Positions 39,401-47,200 of a DNA stretch of 64,000 nt are shown piece after piece. The DNA comes from Haemonchus contortus (lineage: Eukaryota > Nematoda > Chromadorea > Rhabditida > Trichostrongylidae). How positions within the stretch are numbered: the stretch's first letter is position 1; each line of letters opens with the position of its first letter. The stretch lies in NCBI GenBank assembly GCA_000469685.2, contig LS997564.1, forward strand, positions 41,992,240 through 42,056,239, read 5' to 3'. The notes under the pieces were generated by a model. That model saw only the letters and a program-made list of their open reading frames with translations, had not been told where the DNA came from and made no database searches. Position numbers and translations under genes: made by a program.

Positions 39401-41270
39401 TTTGCGCATTATTTCCCCCTACTGTAGTGCTGGGTGGGGTGCTACTTTCCGAAATGATCTCGGTATTCCTTCCCGAGTTTTCTTCAGGATTGGTATTTGT
39501 GGACTCCCTCTCTTCTACATCGATCAATTGCAAGTTTTGGGAGTTGCGCGGAGTGTAGCCTAGGTCAATTGCCATTCCATCTAGGGCACTCTTCATCTCA
39601 TCTAATCGTGCCGCGAGCATGTAACCGAGCTCGTCCGCATCGGTCATTATCGAGTGCATCTGCGACTCTTCCTCGATCTGCTCTATTTCGAGCAGTAGGT
39701 CCTTTCTATCCGACTTATTTTTGCATGCTTTATATTCCTCCTTTATCTCATCGAAGCGTCTCTCTAACTTATCTTGCCCCTCTTTTAGTAACCTAGCGCC
39801 GCTTTGTAGGAGCGCAATGGTGGACCTACATTTTTCGTAGGATTCCTTGTCTGAAATAGGATATTCGACCCTAGCAGTATAAAACTCCGTAGCGTGTTAC
39901 TAGGTTTTTTAGGGTATTGGCGTTGGCGAGAATGGGCTTTCTATGGAGTGAAAGGGCCATTGCTTTGTGTTGATTAAGTTTGCTTGTTATTATGCTATTA
40001 ATTGTAAAGTTAATGAAGAACCTCGTTCGATTCTTTTTATATCACAGAACCTCGTTCGATTCTGCTTGTTGTACAGAACCTCGTTAGATTCTGTTTTATT
40101 TAGCTTTTGAATGTTTTAGAACCACGTTTGATTCTAATTCTAAGATTTTTTGGCTTATCTACTCGACTTATTTTAGCCGATGCACCAAAATGTTAGGATG
40201 GTTCAGTGGTTTTTGTTATAAATAACTCCGGTAATAACGGAGTAAAATAAAGCAACTGGAATGATAAGCGCGGTCGTTACCGCTATAAGATGCACAGAAG
40301 TAAAGTGTTAGTAATAAGAATTTATCTAAACGATACAACCCACGTGCTGCCTCTGCTGTTGCGTAAGGTAGAATGAGGGACCTACTTATCTCGGGGCCGC
40401 TTGACCCCGCACCGTTTAGGGGCGTGGGTTAAGCTAGAGGGAGTCGTCTCAGACAGTGAGACGACGAGATAGTAAGTTATGGTGAGGTGATCGTCGCAAT
40501 AGACGACGATAGATGCAACACCCATTTATCAATCTGTAAAAAGTTATGAGGGGCTTTATTACGAAGCCACGCTGCTGCCTACTGGTATTCTCTCCATAAC
40601 CCTTTATCCTTAAACCCTGAACGGTTTTTTGCCCAAAGGTTGCAGCGTTCGCGGCCGCCCACACAGCGAGATATCTTTGCAAAGTCACCTACCGTTTTCA
40701 GCTATCGGTAATGAGCGTTGAGTTCTTCAAAGAGGTAGCGAGAACTTCGTAGATGGCTTTGTCCAATGGAGTTTTTCAGATCACGCTTGTCGCTCATACG
40801 AATGACCGCTGATATTGAATTCCTCACAAACCTGAAGCACGTGAGTTGGTTTTCCATGATGCTGGGCCACAGCGAATGGCAGTAAACTTCAGGTGTATGT
40901 AAACAAAGATGAAAACAGGAAGTACTTCTCGAATGTCGATGAGCTCTGGTTGCTTATCGTCGACTGCAACGATCGAGTTACAGAAAACTTCCTTCAGATA
41001 GAAGAAAAGTTGTTCAGCGTACGTTCAATGGTCATCATCGCATCGTAACAGACGTCCTTGAAATAGGATGGACTCATTCCAGGAGATAAACTTCCTCACT
41101 TTACAAGTGCACCTCACAACTGGATGTTATCGGAACGTCGCAGCCGTGTTGAACGCTTTCATGGCACGACATCCCAAAGTGACGCTGCGTCTCGAAATTC
41201 ACGCTGAAAAGAGCTCTTCGGTACAGTATTTTCTTTTCTTATGTGATACTCACAGAACTTTACTCCATAA
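27499..41270 (+). CDS. F-box protein gene split by transposon-filled introns
   Basis: Probable substrate adaptor of an SCF ubiquitin ligase, about 203 aa. Exons: 27499-27666, 28936-29039, 40780-40840, 40893-41018, 41083-41220, and a likely last piece 41256-41270; the phases agree throughout. Exon 1 encodes the F-box (IPNLPDVVLRRIFDFLSYQQ, then CVCRRWQSIV). Later exons encode PFHRLSVSCAPDAFDFLAG, a junction reading VIRR then SRLSLIRM, YFSNVDELWLLIVDCNDRV and AFMARHPKVTLRLEIHAEK, a leucine-rich-like C-terminal half. A TTTCAG site 30 nt before the ATG fits trans-splicing. Intron 1 contains a mariner and intron 2 a 9.9-kb BEL/Pao element in antisense. The interrupted intron-2 junction keeps phase 2 on both sides. 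If the final intron is not removed, the frame runs to 41331. F-box identity is strong; the substrate is unknown. Confidence 0.82.
27712..28611 (-). mobile_element. Internally deleted mariner element
   Basis: A 900-bp element with perfect 26-bp terminal inverted repeats, beginning TTAGGTGTGTGCATTAATTT at 27712 and in inverse orientation ending at 28611. A TA target duplication flanks both sides (27710-27711, 28612-28613). It contains a broken transposase on the minus strand. Full mariners are about 1.3 kb, so this is a deletion derivative. It sits in intron 1 of the F-box gene. Confidence 0.93.
27749..28480 (-). pseudogene. Broken mariner transposase
   Basis: The C-terminal part is open (28045-27749) and contains PAYSADLALSDNHLFRSMQ, which carries the last catalytic Asp of the D,D34D triad, then FRNAEEVRKWVDNKIASKD. 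Upstream pieces lie in other frames: CAWWD-type residues followed by NYELQSPNETVTADRYEHQL, and near 28.4 kb an N-terminal fragment LLFDFKKTGNEAHRML. The region between the N-terminal and catalytic pieces is missing, and several stops and frameshifts intervene. It cannot make an active enzyme. Confidence 0.88.
30068..30089 (-). other. Spliced-leader-1-like 22-mer
   Basis: The minus strand reads GGTTTAAATACCCAAGTTTG then GG, matching the nematode SL1 leader at 20 of 22 positions. It is not followed by the GTAAAC donor or SL RNA body, so it is not an SL RNA gene. It may be chance, or the 5' trace of a retro-inserted trans-spliced transcript. Confidence 0.4.
30598..30602. repeat. Left target-site duplication of BEL element (GATGC)
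   Basis: GATGC directly precedes the left LTR; the same five bases directly follow the right LTR at 40512-40516. Five bp is within the usual range for BEL/Pao integration. Confidence 0.9.
30603..30923 (-). repeat. 3' LTR of the BEL element
   Basis: 321 bp, apparently identical to 40191-40511. In plus orientation it begins TGTTAGGATGGTTCAGTGG and ends CGACGATA. It contains several short perfect stem-loops, including GTCGTCTCA / TGAGACGAC and ATCGTCG / CGACGAT. Confidence 0.96.
30924..32042 (-). other. Non-coding 3' region of the BEL element
   Basis: About 1.1 kb between the env tail and the 3' LTR. Nothing here is recognisably coding. Next to the LTR the minus strand has a short purine stretch (GGCGGAG) in the position of a polypurine tract; it is also part of a stem (ACTCCG / CGGAGT) spanning the LTR edge. 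Confidence 0.55.
32043..32384 (-). pseudogene. Glycoprotein C-terminal tail with membrane anchor, after an in-frame TGA
   Basis: This segment continues in the same frame as the 2424-codon ORF, directly after its TGA at 32385-32387. It is about 113 codons and carries a long hydrophobic region (ALACITVAFGLAALTYIAG and further) suited to the stem and membrane anchor of a class II-type fusion glycoprotein. With the TGA, normal translation would not include it. It may be a nonsense mutation or a site of readthrough. Confidence 0.7.
32385..39659 (-). CDS. BEL/Pao gag-pol-env polyprotein, 2424 aa
   Basis: Single frame from ATG 39659 to TGA 32385-32387. Approximate residues: Gag with the DUF1759-type core (105-275, PKFHGSAEDFPEYWAIF); paired zinc knuckles (300-361); aspartic protease with DSG at 467-469; reverse transcriptase (755-950) with DIEAAF at 807 and YVDN at 885-888; RNase H region (1045-1185, FADAS at 1051-1055, HNPADAGTRG); integrase HHCC finger (about 1375-1413) and core with D1446, D1505 and E1557; a chromo/DUF5641-like segment to about 1750; then a glycoprotein region. 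The latter has a hydrophobic span near 1940-1965, a second signal-like span near 2005-2022, and a cysteine motif SSCGGIFCGCFLPLPSC (2141-2157) typical of the phlebovirus G2/Gc family. No stop separates gag, pol and env. The frame stays open about 80 codons upstream of the ATG. Confidence 0.95.
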   Translation of the reverse strand: MHSIMTDADELGYMLAARLDEMKSALDGMAIDLGYTPRNSQNLQLIDVEERESTNTNPEENSGRNTEIISESSTPPSTTVGGNNAQTIPQKSCRSVKPFQVSLPKFHGSAEDFPEYWAIFETLVHNSSELDTMEKILLLKESLVVKAQNSIKGIRLVPDNYNWIIETLHKNYLNQPASRAQIVQKLIHMKPAANTAESCSAVFDSIQVLVHQMISAGHDVRRTCEPVWHELIIAKFPRDIVKPVLINGQSKDQQTIEDLMTQLKGEISAIQYVDCRLGHANKTIRANNVDHPRPQYSDKCIFCHRNNHSSLSCRTITDQGRRRKILKEENRCWKCCSPSHSSFDCQRADCSRCGQKHHLSLCVKKDDNVMMGQKDTRNNNQRGARKEHPSRSQGNQGRSNSNLQRNQIGASYPNSHSNNNAQMRAEDTVLLANQQNHLNSQLVLMTAEGNMYNFKKQAYEKVLFFFDSGAQKSVIKEEVAEQFGLPKLRTEVCTMSGIGGHVESFESHVVTIKVSSVFGDELEMKMLTKPILTNGFPSVRLTENDIDFLKENNICLSNSNLRGELQTPHILIGLDYYHELISGQNHAIKTPSGLHIARTIFGPTIYGKGSLAGESICCNSFHATTALHEQSEQIMLRKMFELEGLGITEEECHNDDKTHKYLEHYSKTILFKDGYVTAPFPLKENVVHLEDNYSVAIRRLESLQHALRQSSDQRKWYSQIIGKYVDEGTIESFTEAEPGAVGTYYMPHSGVWRPNKKVPLRIVFDASSKRKGKLSLNDVIHKGESFINKIHDILITSRRGNIVLMCDIEAAFTQIRLVEPHKDLCRFLWVKNIQLPPTRDNLVHYRFRRLPFGVTASPSILNMALASYLNGHASPLANEIANHLYVDNIMMMANTVEEALCKYHQSKELFAKIGMNLREYISNSYEVNSAIPKEDRLETDCLKVLGVNYDTATDAYRVHTNFRLADKLTKKDIVSQINSVYDPIGLAGPLLVQLKSLMREVFDQGVDWKTYLDSVTCHKWNRLCSEITNATISVPRSLNTISGGKFRLWVFADASKLAIATCAYGQNIQTRKVSNLLSGKTRLTPKKVRQTIPRLELLGLLMAIRLSHSIVHNLCDLIEDVSVVNDSEIALWWLKSAKKLPVFVANLKERIANGKKAIESRNISVSYFHVDTSHNPADAGTRGLTSQSIINHDWVRGPRWLEEKPNTWPIKSLDAIVEVPFEQEQSESLAFVETSVDPRKKTVELIDLSRFSRLHRALRVVSLVGKATKCWTEATNKNRALNIKLFIAQQFSTAKEILSSDMELAEQIIIVQEQSQESLKNLQKRFPDKKIIHDPSGIIRHESRLQNAVLPKDTRSPIYIPPKSELVRLLFWQIHSENAHCGKEHTLNIARQRFWIPRASNSFRTFLRNCVTCKRYQGLPLGAPLMPPLPTDRVVEAKPFQNTGCDFMGPFIAKTQEKMYVALYTCLTTRAVHLEVVENMSTGAFLNSFIRFISRRGIPKIMRTDCGTNFKQGEQIIAAMFENDEVTGQSLMTYCASERIKWLFNPPASPWMGGVWERLVASVKKALNKAVGRRKLSFTEMCTVITRIEAILNTRPLTKVNVEDITQIPLRPVDFLQGNVRFSLPEKGTEQNEDDPLYDPELIQSRKQAKEAILFSEMIANKFWDCWKCEYLVSLREMQKQRLKQPKHSQRSCPEEGEIVLIEQELVPRGTWSYGKVTEIIESTDGLIRSAKILMPNHKIIHRPLNKIYPLEIRSSPNTKVTRDSAAKKTIIHPSGPDLNNPLVPPLSSQTPQERQSLPRSSKTRAREFFKELDCAITHKKSSLPTTSLLMLMTLMAMMSPILATSELPFIWCGNGVVHVPPIKGWLEICITNECQSFINKTQPSTYLLPISPTGKDIDVRLRTQESSGLRERILVCDRAKFCDHQYFLSKTLLGNPHCWPLGAIVTTAILLYLFIITVIGIAWTAINISKRLGKKAPTNDILVLREPNTKNAPTCSFELAQLPQPALTICIVISLLSLGSACQHGFMRHSAELVCNEADHCHLEYSRELLFNRLQSELCIEIRHGNKSVGAAKFVKKKVEFKCSKVIEFFTRPTVVKIFHAKHCANVGSCTNDKCDRFNPNETVAELNYTRKHPGYSGCMSSCGGIFCGCFLPLPSCWFFRVVHTPVSERVFEIVRCPHWTPTVTLSIEVTIADRTDKFERSFQPYVTEQFQDFNITVASIQKLKTSLDNNQFAISSDRAYALPPNYQLPVACTSAGQAFNNFASCTNLVRCDCGNSPLSCQCPDKSIHKLRDNTLSRLPLQAPHTEITAKASDIVATSNEEEMVIRIESRFLHNTAELVINQGCTFNISELTGCYDCAIGAHFTAICNSQVRASVIVVCESKQFLVKCGPSGEINHIILSFNHPTVHEQCNAHCSDISTKFL
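40017..40135. repeat. Four-copy 18-bp repeat in the BEL leader
   Basis: Copies of AGAACCTCGTTCGATTCT at 40017-40034, 40046-40063, 40075-40092 (one change) and 40118-40135 (two changes). Spacing is 29, 29 and 43 bp. Each unit begins AGAA and ends TTCT, so it is partly self-complementary. It lies in the untranslated leader between the primer-binding site and the polyprotein. Confidence 0.88.
40176..40187 (-). promoter_or_regulatory. Primer-binding site, tRNA-Gly type
   Basis: On the minus strand TGGTGCATCGGC lies three bases downstream of the 5' LTR. It is complementary to the 3' end of glycine tRNA (GCC) including CCA. This fits minus-strand priming of reverse transcription; the tRNA identity comes from the known tRNA-Gly(GCC) 3' end. 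Confidence 0.8.
40191..40511 (-). repeat. 5' LTR of the BEL element
   Basis: 321 bp, matching 30603-30923 at every base I compared. It should carry the promoter and the transcript start on the minus strand. The primer-binding site follows it at 40187-40176. Confidence 0.96.
40512..40516. repeat. Right target-site duplication (GATGC)
   Basis: Same five bases as 30598-30602, directly outside the LTR. Confidence 0.9.
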
Positions 41271-41720
41271 GAAAGTAAAAAGAGCTCATTCCATTTCTAC
41301 CAACAATTGGTTGTGCTCACCATCTTTATGAGCAAATTCTAAGAAAAGACCTAATGACTCTTTCTTCTTAAAAAAACCTAGTGACCCACTCTATCTCAAG
41401 AAACAGCAGGCTGCAGGACAGGTGGATGTTATCAACGGAACTTTTTCTCTAAGGAAATATCATTGGTAGGGTCTCCTAGATTATTAGCAGTTGAATAAGT
41501 TCTGTAGCGAATAATATAAAAGCAAAAGGGAATCGTGATCCCTCAGTGAGTAGAAACCTTGCTGGGTAGCGGTCATAATATAGTAGCAATAAATGAACTG
41601 AACTTTCATCTCTTCCTACTAGAGAAGCTTTAATCGGTCCCTTTCACTGCACTTACCACTAACTTTTTGTCATCCTACTTACCATCCAGTCCCATCGAAT
41701 GAAACATGCTGAAGAACCAA
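41271..41720. other. Downstream flank of the F-box gene
   Basis: AT-rich; no gene seen. The F-box frame would run to 41331 if the last intron is retained. Confidence 0.4.
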
Positions 41721-41734
41721 AACTACATACCACA

Positions 41735-41995
41735 CCCGCCTTGGTGCCATCCGCGGCTGGCGTCCACGGCGAACACCCAACCCGGTGCCATCCGCGTCTC
41801 CCCGGTGTCGTCCATGCGGGCACCCCGCACTGGTGCCGTCCACAGCGGTCCTGCCACCCACCATAAGCTTTCCCATCTTGCCGCCTGTGCTCCTACCAAA
41901 TTTGAACGTTCTAGGTCCACTGGGACGGGAGTTATGAATTCCCGTGCAAACAGAAACAGACAAACGGACGGACAGACAGACGCGAGCGCTTTATG
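41735..41995. repeat. GC-rich degenerate repeat array with CAGACA-rich end
   Basis: GGTGCCATCCGCG-like units recur at about 41747, 41782 and 41830, with related GTCCACGGCG and GTCCATGCGG words. It ends in a run of ACAGAC/GGACGGAC words (41950-41980). Composition is much more GC-rich than the surroundings. It looks like the end of a dispersed repeat; the class is not determined. Confidence 0.5.
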
Positions 41996-42221
41996 TATAG
42001 TAAGGATAGCTTGGCTTAGACAGTATTCAGAAGAAAAAATGAAATTCTGGTGCTTACCTGTGGTGCATCGCGTTTACTGATTGTTCGTGGACATATATTT
42101 TTCATGTAAAGATGAAATGGAAGGGAAAATCTCAGTTTTCTTTGAACAGTATTCGACAACATTAAGTGCAGATGGCCACTGTGGGAGCTTTTGAAGTAAT
42201 CCTTACTTTTTTACCCTTTTT

Positions 42222-42579
42222 TCAATTTGATGGGTAACAATTTGGGGTGTGCGTACGAATGTTGTTGTTCAGATCTTTGCCCAACTCGCCGAACTGTCGC
42301 CAGTAGTCCTTCGAAGGATCAAGCTTATTTGCACTGAATTCGATCTTCCACCTCTTCGTTTTGGCGAACTGTACAGAATTATGAAAGAACGGAGGATCAA
42401 AGCAAAAAGCATCGTTGTCAGGTGAAATTAATTCCAATTCAACATTCATACAGTTAGTACGTATTATGCAATTTCTTTGGTGGGACCCAATAAGGCTGGC
42501 TGCTGAAGAGCGGCAGTTTATGATAGCGGAGATGTGAAGTCCGTGTTCGAGAACACTAGAGTTCGATTCCTTCCTTCTC
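42222..42579 (-). CDS. Candidate 3'-terminal exon, unknown protein
   Basis: The minus strand after a strong acceptor (TTTTTTTCTTCCAG, ends 42580) is open for about 119 codons to TGA at 42222. It contains ISPDNDAFCFDPPFFHNSV, then KTKRWKIEFSANKLDPSKD, and ends RTHTPNCYPSN. The open frame also continues upstream of the acceptor to 42734. Composition looks like coding sequence, but I do not recognise a family. It may be host or repeat-derived. Confidence 0.35.
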
Positions 42580-42734
42580 CTGGAAGAAAAAAATATAGAC
42601 AAATTCCTCGGAGCCATAAGTAGAGTCCAGGCACACCCAGATATAATCGTTGGCTTTGTCTGATATAAGTGGTAGAGTTTTTGAGGAGCTTGGTGGATGG
42701 CGGTCTTCACCAATTTCTCTGAAGACAAGAGCAC

Positions 42735-43424
42735 CTCAAGACGTAATTAATTAAAGGCACCGGAATATCAGCGCTCAGCGCCCCCCATGGGTGTAGAAGG
42801 GACCCTCTTGCTCCGACAATCTCGGCGCTTAGAGCATAGTGGAAGCCCCGTTGCTGCCGTCGTTCACTTTCCCGCCCCTCAGTCCATGTCACGTTAGACG
42901 AGTGTCGAGACTATACAAATTGCCATTATTCGTTCTAGGACTCACGCACCAACAGCCAATCGCCGAGTGATGAGGCGACGTTTTTCTCCCACTCTTTTTT
43001 CCCCTGTTTTCTTTTTGCTGCCGCGATCCCCTATTTAATTTTCTACTCCTAGAGGCTGAAAAAGGTGAGCTACTTTTGCTGTTACTAGGAATTTTTTGTT
43101 TATTTATGCTTATGAGTGAATGAATTTTTGCTCTCCAAGACCCTCACGCGCGCAGTGAAACACACTGTTTAGCTTGTCCGGACACCCCACTCTTCTTCAT
43201 TTTTCTGGTTTCATTCTCGTCCAGCCCCTTTTTTAACGGTTTTTCGAAGCCTTTTTTCACTTGGGAACACCGACGCCTGCAGTTCCTTCACCTCAGTCGC
43301 ACTAGTTTCGATCTTGTCTTCCATTTTTCATCATAATCTGGATTACCCAAAATTACCGTGAACTGTGCCTTTGAATCTTCTTAGATTTCTTGTCGATGTC
43401 TACTGCAATTCAGTACCTTCACAG
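42735..43424. other. Intergenic, possible promoter region
   Basis: The 42.77-42.90 kb part is GC-rich and looks like a dispersed repeat edge. A good donor (AAAAAG then GTGAGC) at about 43064 could end a 5' untranslated exon of the gene that follows. Confidence 0.35.
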
Positions 43425-44212
43425 CGAAAGCTAAGCTGAAGACGGCGGGAGTTCCTGATCGACTTAGTCGTTGATGTCAATTGAGGAGCAGTTTTTGTTC
43501 TTTCCGCTGCTGTCAATCCGCTTTCCGATGAGCTGTTTGTCATGGTTTTGTGTAACTGTCCGCACTGTCATTTGTGACATTTTCAAAGTTCAAGGGAGCT
43601 TTCCAGAGATTGGACACTTTTGTTCGATGGTTGCACGCCTGTCACAGCCTATCCGATAGAAACGCTCCGAATAAGCAGCTGCACTGTGGAATCAGTGGAT
43701 AATCTCATCGAAGCGCTACGACTCACAGCTCAACAGCAGGTCAGCCTGACATCTAGCAAGTCTAACATTTGACAAAATTTCCCCACTTTTCAGCTGCCCA
43801 AAGTAAAACGAGTCATTCGACCTGCTGATGGCACCGTGAAACCGAAGACAACAAGCGCAACTACTGAAAAGCCTTTGGTTAGCCAAAACCGATCTCCCTC
43901 AGGGCGTTGTTAAACGAGGCTTTGAAGCTTTCATCCCGATGAGTGCTAATTGCTTTCAGGTGAAGAAGACGACGACGACACGAAAAAAAGCTTTTATAAA
44001 AAAATTGGAACTGGCAGGGCAATGCACTTTGCGTGAACTCCAATTTTTACAGGTTCTTTTCACTGCTTCTCCAGAAGAACGACTTTAATCTCGGTGTTCA
44101 TTGCTTTATTTGTACTTTTTAGACCAAAGCTCACGAAGAACTAATAAGACGATTGCAAGTTTCTGTGCCGGACTTGGAGGTCAGCTGTGAAGACATCTAT
44201 TACTGCTGGTGA
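43425..44212 (+). CDS. Small basic protein of unknown function, 5' uncertain
   Basis: Exons 43648-43739, 43794-43877, 43960-44052 and 44123-44212 join in consistent phases and end in TGA 44210-44212. An upstream exon from about 43425 to 43478 or 43482 fits by phase. The joined protein reads AKLKTAGVPDRL, then YPIETLRISSCTVESVDNL, a helical EALRLTAQQQ, a basic threonine-rich linker (KPKTTSATTEKP, KKTTTTRKKAF), then ELQFLQTKAHEELIRRLQV and a short acidic tail ending EDIYYCW. The linker is lysine/threonine rich and the flanks look helical. The start codon was not found. I know no family for it. Confidence 0.6.
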
Positions 44213-47200
44213 CGGTGCTCGCCCTTTCCCGGAGCTCACTTGACCTTCATGGAGCCCCAACTCCGTTGTTTTTAGAGCTGTACATCATTTATTTGTATTT
44301 TTGTAGTTATGCTTCCAAAGGAAGACAGTTCAGCTATTTTTTTAAAGCTGTGGATCCCTTCCAGGTTTCGGAGGAGTCTGTCGCTATCATGATCTGTAAC
44401 AGATTGTACATATAGGATTTCGAAAGTGTCTGCCAGAAATTTCGCTTGGTCCAGGTTTTTCTGGAATGTATTGAACGTTTTCATGGAAACGCCACTAAAG
44501 CCTATCGAATCTGTGCCAAGTAGTCGGTTTCGAGCCCCCTTTTCAAAGGTTCTCTGCAGTCCTTGTGTACTCGGTTTTGAACGTCCTCTTTAGGGTTCTC
44601 TGAAATCCTCTTCCCATGGGTTCAAGACCGAATCAAGGAGGGGTTGCCGATGGCTTCGATCTGGTTATCGACTGCGTCCTCATGAAATCACCCAATATGT
44701 AATTCACGCACAAGTGGGTAGCGTTCCTATATGAAACTTCCAGGAAAACTCCCAGAACAACCCCGAACAAGTCTGGATCTCCGTGAAAATTTTGCAGACG
44801 CTTTCCAGTCACTCTTACGGTAGTATTTTATGTGATATTTGGTCATCCTATGAGTTATGCGCCCTTTTTTAGCACCCCCCCCCCCCCCCCCCCCCCAATT
44901 TACTAACATTATTCGCCCAAGTATTAATATGATGACTGTCGCCTTCTTTGAAAGACTTTCAATATTTCCCTTTCACAACTCTCTGGCCCCGCACGTCCTA
45001 TTACCGTCCCCATCTTGCCCACCTGTTTCCTTACATATTTATTGTGCAAATCATTCTGTTAGCCGCACACTTATTGTGAACCGAATGTTGCATAGTTTTC
45101 CATGGGAATCATAGTTTCCCATTGACCTTCCGCAACTTCCCATCTCCTCCGTCACTTAGCTTTTGCGATATAGTTCTTGCGATTCCACATCTGTCGAATG
45201 CGTGTTTATATGTTTTTTTTTTTGAGTTTCGTGTATGATATTTCAATGTTTAAGGAGGGTTGTTCGAGTTTTCGGTACTGTAGCTTCGTATTTCAATGTT
45301 TATGCTTCTGTGGGTAGGTGTGTGTAGGGAGAAGGCTCAAAGCGGAAGCGAGTCATGACAGTAGCGGTACGCTGACAACGAAGAGGACTCTTTTGTGAAC
45401 AGGGAAGAAGCCTCCTTCCGTTTTGCGGTGGTTTCCCTACGTTCCCTTCACGGTGCTTTGTGTGGGGCAGATCAATCTCATAAAGTGGCAGCAAAGCGTG
45501 CGTTCACCTCAAAGGGAGCAGCTTGTAACGGATTTCGCATTTCTTTTTACATTTATGATGCGAAATCGCTCTGGCAATGATTGAAAAGTGCATCAACCTA
45601 CATACAAGCTTAGTCATTCCGTTGCTCTGCTCAATCCCTTCGGATAAGAGAGCTGAGTTTTGAAAAAAGTGGCTTCGGGTGGTGGGAGGTTCAGTCAAAT
45701 CGCCATGCTTTTCCGTTTTTATACTAGGGGACCTGAGGACGTGCTAAGATGAATGCTTCTTCTTGAATGCTTATGAAGTGCATGAGGTACTGAGGATAGC
45801 TATTAGGACCTCCAAGTTCCATTTTCAGAAAGTTTAGTAGTCCCATAGGCAACACAGCAATTATCAGTATCTTCTTGTTGGTTCTTCCTGGAATCGTTTT
45901 CCACGGAGCATGATTGATTCTGGAATTTCAGAGAATTTCCAGAAGTTGTTCAATGTCGCTTTCCCTGGAAGCTGGTGTATAGGAGTTTTCCAATGAAATT
46001 TCTCTGTCTAACTTTCCTTCAAGGTGTAGATGCCAGTTTAGAATCCCTTCACCACCTATAATATCCTTGGGAAGGACCAATCGTCAGAGTCCTCAATTTC
46101 CTTCTGAACACAAACATCTCAAAACTCATTAGGAAAGAAACAGGAAATATGGATACTGAGAAACATGTCGTGTTGTACTTCGGGTGATGCACTTCAGGTA
46201 TAATTTGATTAATGGAGCACTCGTTGAGTAATCGAGTTTCTATCGGGGTGGCTGAGTGAGGTCGTCTTCCCCACATCTTCGTGATGGCCATAGTGGATGT
46301 CCCAGAGAATGATTTTTCCATGCTATCGGAAAATGTCGGCAATTTCAGAATCAGACTCTAGAGATTCTCAACTGCTTTGTTCTTCTTCTCATACAGAGCC
46401 TGACTGTCTGACGACTCTGCAGCCGGCCCCTTTTTCAATCCCAGCTCTGGGATTGCTTTTGCGCATGAGCACACTTCCGAAATCCAGGAAAGCGAAATAC
46501 TTTCAGTTTTTCGGCTCTATCGGAAGTGAAAAGAAAGGAAATTCTATTCGAACCCCTGAAAATCGAGATTTGCATTGAGTCGCTATGGTTACAACGTAGA
46601 ATAAATCGAGAAGTGCAGATCTCTGGAGCGAAAAAATCTAAGGGACAATTTTTATATACCACAAAAGTTCCATTACCTGCCCGTCGAAAGGAGTACTCAG
46701 GCCGACCCCAATCTAACCCATAGTGTGATGACAACATAGTGCAGTAGAGTTGGTCTGACTCCCTCCCCCTCAAGAGGCTTTGTTGGGTACCTGACGAGGC
46801 AATTCTGTCTCCAAGCAATTCGTGGGCATTGCCATGGCCATTCTCTAACATACAATAGGATGAATGAGAGGGAACTTTTATTGCATATAGTGAAAGAGCA
46901 TGTAGAAATAGACCGACTAGTGCTCAATGGACCGTGAACGGCTCCGAACGAACGCCCTTCCTCTGCCCACCTCCTCACGTCGTCTAGCCCCCACACAGCA
47001 GATAGTACTTATGTGTTCCTCCACGCCTTCCTCCTGCACTGCAATTGAGCTTTTGCTGTCAAGTTTCTCCGAAAATTAGCAGCTCTACCAATGAAAAATG
47101 AGTTCAATCTTCAATTGTCGATGAATTCAGATGAATTTCCTGCCTTCTTTTGCCTACTGCTACATAGCTGTATGTTCCAACTCATTCTGGAGGCCTCCCC

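Larger units (their letters stand above)
30603..40511 (-). mobile_element. Complete BEL/Pao LTR retrotransposon with envelope-like region
   Basis: A 9909-bp element inserted antisense in intron 2 of the F-box gene. It has 321-bp LTRs at both ends that look identical by eye, a GATGC target duplication, a primer-binding site, one long gag-pol-env frame and an env tail. The domain order and motifs fit BEL/Pao with a phlebovirus-like glycoprotein, as in nematode Tas/Cer-type elements. The identical LTRs imply a very recent insertion. The element looks nearly intact; the only clear lesion is the TGA in the glycoprotein region. Confidence 0.96.

Noticed and set aside
41706..42080. 124-codon frame across the GC-rich repeat
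   Set aside because: Open on both strands because of the repeat composition; no coding signature.
46435..46851. 138-codon minus-strand frame
   Set aside because: Partly protein-like, but without partner exons, family or consistent acceptor; not enough to call a gene.
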